Source: Gymnothorax reevesii (lineage: Eukaryota > Chordata > Actinopteri > Anguilliformes > Muraenidae). Taken from it: a stretch of 64,000 bases of DNA. The notes beneath the pieces were generated by a model. That model searched no databases. It was not told the origin of the DNA and was given only the letters and a program-made list of their open reading frames with translations. A program made the position numbers and the translations under genes. Location: the NCBI GenBank assembly GCA_029721435.1, contig CM056582.1, positions 35,422,611-35,486,610 of the forward strand. The letters run 5' to 3'. Shown here in pieces: positions 62,325-64,000 of this stretch. How positions within the stretch are numbered: position 1 is the stretch's first letter; each line of letters begins with the position of its first letter.

Positions 62325-64000
62325 TCTCCTGTCCTTCTAATGAACCCTCTGAATCACCAAAAATATCTCCTCAACCTCTCCTGATCCCATTGTATTACCA
62401 AAACCATCTCCTGTACTTCCCGCGAAACCTCTGTATCACTAAAACTACCTCCTGCACTTCCTCTGATCCCTCTGTATTATCAAAACTATCTCCTGTACTT
62501 CCCCTAAAACCTCTGTATAGCCAAAAATATCTCCCGTACTTCCCCTGCACCCTCTGTATTACCAAAACTATCTCCTGTACTTCCCCTGAACCCTCTTTAT
62601 TACCAAATCTATCTCCTGTACTTCCCCTGAACCCTCTTCATTCCCAAAACTGTCTCCTGTACTTCCCCTGAACCCTCTTTATTACCAAAATTATCCCCTG
62701 TACTTCCCCCGAACCCTCTGTATCACCATAACTATCTCCTGCACTTCCCCTGAACCTTCTCTATTACGTAAACTATCTCCTGTACTTACTCTGAACCGTC
62801 TGTATCACCAAAACTATCTCCTGTACTTCCCCTGAACCGTCTTTATTACCAAAACTATCTCCTGTACTTCCCCTGAACTGTCTTTATTACCACAACTATC
62901 TTCTGTACTTCCTCTGAACCCTCTGTTTCACCAGTATATCTCCCCTACAACTCCTGAACCCACTGTATTACCAAAACCATCTCCTGTACTTCCCCTGAAC
63001 CTTCTTTATTACCAAAACTATCTCCTGTACTTCCTCTGAACCCTCTGTTTCACCAATATATCTCCCCTACATCTCTAAAACCCACTGTATTACCAAAACC
63101 ATCTCCTGTACTTCCACTGAACCTTCTTTTTTACCAGAACTATCTCCTGTACTTCCCATGAACCCTCTGTATCACCAAAACTATCTCCTGTACTTCCCAT
63201 GAACCCTCTGTATCACCAAAACTATCTCCGGTACTTCCCCTGAACCCTCTGTGTTACCAGAACTATCTCCTGTACTTCCCCTGAACCTTTTTTATTACCA
63301 GAACTATCTCCCGTACTTTCGCTGAACCCTCTGTATCACCACAACTATCTCCTGTACTTCCCCTGAACCCTCAGTATGATCAAAACTATCTTTGGTACTT
63401 TCCCTGAACCTTCTCTATCACGTAAACTATCTCCTGTACTTCCTCTGAACCCTCTGTATCACCAAAACTGTCTCCCGTACTTCCCCTGAACTGTCTTTAT
63501 TATCCAAACTATCTCCTGTACTTCCCCTGAACCCTCTGTATCACCAAAACTATCTCCCGTACTTCCCCTGATCCCTCTGTGTCACCAAACCTTTCTCTTG
63601 TACTTCCCCGATCCCTCTGTATCACCAAAATTATCTCCTGTACTTCCCCTTAACCCTCTGTATCACCAAGACTATCTCCTGTACTTCCTCTTAACCCTCC
63701 GTTTCACCAAAATATCTCCCTTACATCTCCTGAACCCACTGTTTTACCAAACCCATCTCCTGTTCTTCCCATGAACCCTATTCATTACCAAAACTATTTC
63801 CTGTACTTCCCCTGAACCCACAGTATGACCATAACTATCTTCGGTACTTCCCCTGATCCCTCTCTGTCACCAAACCTATCTCCTGTACTTCCCCTGATCC
63901 CTCTGTTTTACTAAACCTTTTTCCTGTACTTCCCTGATCCCTCTGTATCACCAAAACTATCTCCTGTACTTCCCCAGAACCCTCTTTTTTACCAAAACGA
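62325..64000 (+). repeat. minisatellite, about 41-bp unit, runs off the window end
   Basis: About 40 copies of CTCCTGTACTTCCCCTGAAC + CCTCTGTATCACC + AAAACTAT, with TTTATTACC in place of GTATCACC in many units. Near 62935-63125 and 63690-63780, related units with AATATATCTCCCCTAC alternate, repeating a block of about 120-125 bases. It starts about 30 bases after the eml4 splice donor at 62295. Because 41 is not a multiple of three, frames shift from unit to unit. Confidence 0.95.

Overview
The window is vertebrate nuclear DNA, almost certainly from a ray-finned fish. It carries spliced coding exons with GT/AG junctions, very long introns, Tc1, hAT, L2, Ty3/gypsy and non-LTR retroelements, and a short repeat end typical of teleost genomes. 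There is no sign of prokaryotic gene organisation.

The single host gene is the middle part of an EML4-like gene (echinoderm microtubule-associated protein-like 4), on the + strand. I find nine exons: 7436-7571, 14607-14747, 19227-19252, 27023-27055, 56889-57012, 58971-59120, 61188-61257, 61658-61768 and 62199-62294. Their phases all agree. They encode the basic Ser/Lys-rich linker, a 33-bp cassette exon that matches human EML4 exon 6b as I recall it, the HELP motif, and the start of the beta-propeller. The trimerisation-domain exons lie upstream and the rest of the WD repeats downstream of the window.

Nearly everything else is intronic repeat DNA. (1) 943-5765 (upstream of the first exon seen) and 29232-35078 are two Gmr1-like Ty3/gypsy elements on the - strand. 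Their pol order is integrase before reverse transcriptase, and their Gag is SCAN-like. Both have primer-binding sites (tRNA-Pro-like and tRNA-Gln), and a solo LTR of the first family sits at 51611-52094. (2) 40636-51093 is a chromodomain Ty3/gypsy element (+ strand) with a CTATC target duplication, into which a roughly 5-kb APE-type LINE (- strand) has inserted. A second, decayed chromodomain element lies at 15428-17075. (3) hAT-like transposons with 8-bp duplications lie at 22119-25172, 35776-35955, 36259-36524 and 59469-61067. Other pieces are a long-inverted-repeat element (27826-35600) split by the second Gmr1-like element, two Tc1 relics, an L2-like 3' tail, a retroposon with a 16-bp duplication, and THAP, BED and SAP domain fragments. 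(4) Seven minisatellites have periods of about 62 (three-monomer higher-order repeat of about 185 bp), 43/32, 29, 52, 48, 55 and 41 bp. Two of them start at or just after eml4 splice donors, and two were split by later transposon insertions.

No cellular gene other than eml4 is supported. The most interesting items are the conserved exon 6b, the pair of Gmr1-like elements with reciprocally damaged catalytic sites, a degenerate copy of an eml4 WD exon in the intron upstream of the HELP exon, and the splice-site-anchored minisatellites.
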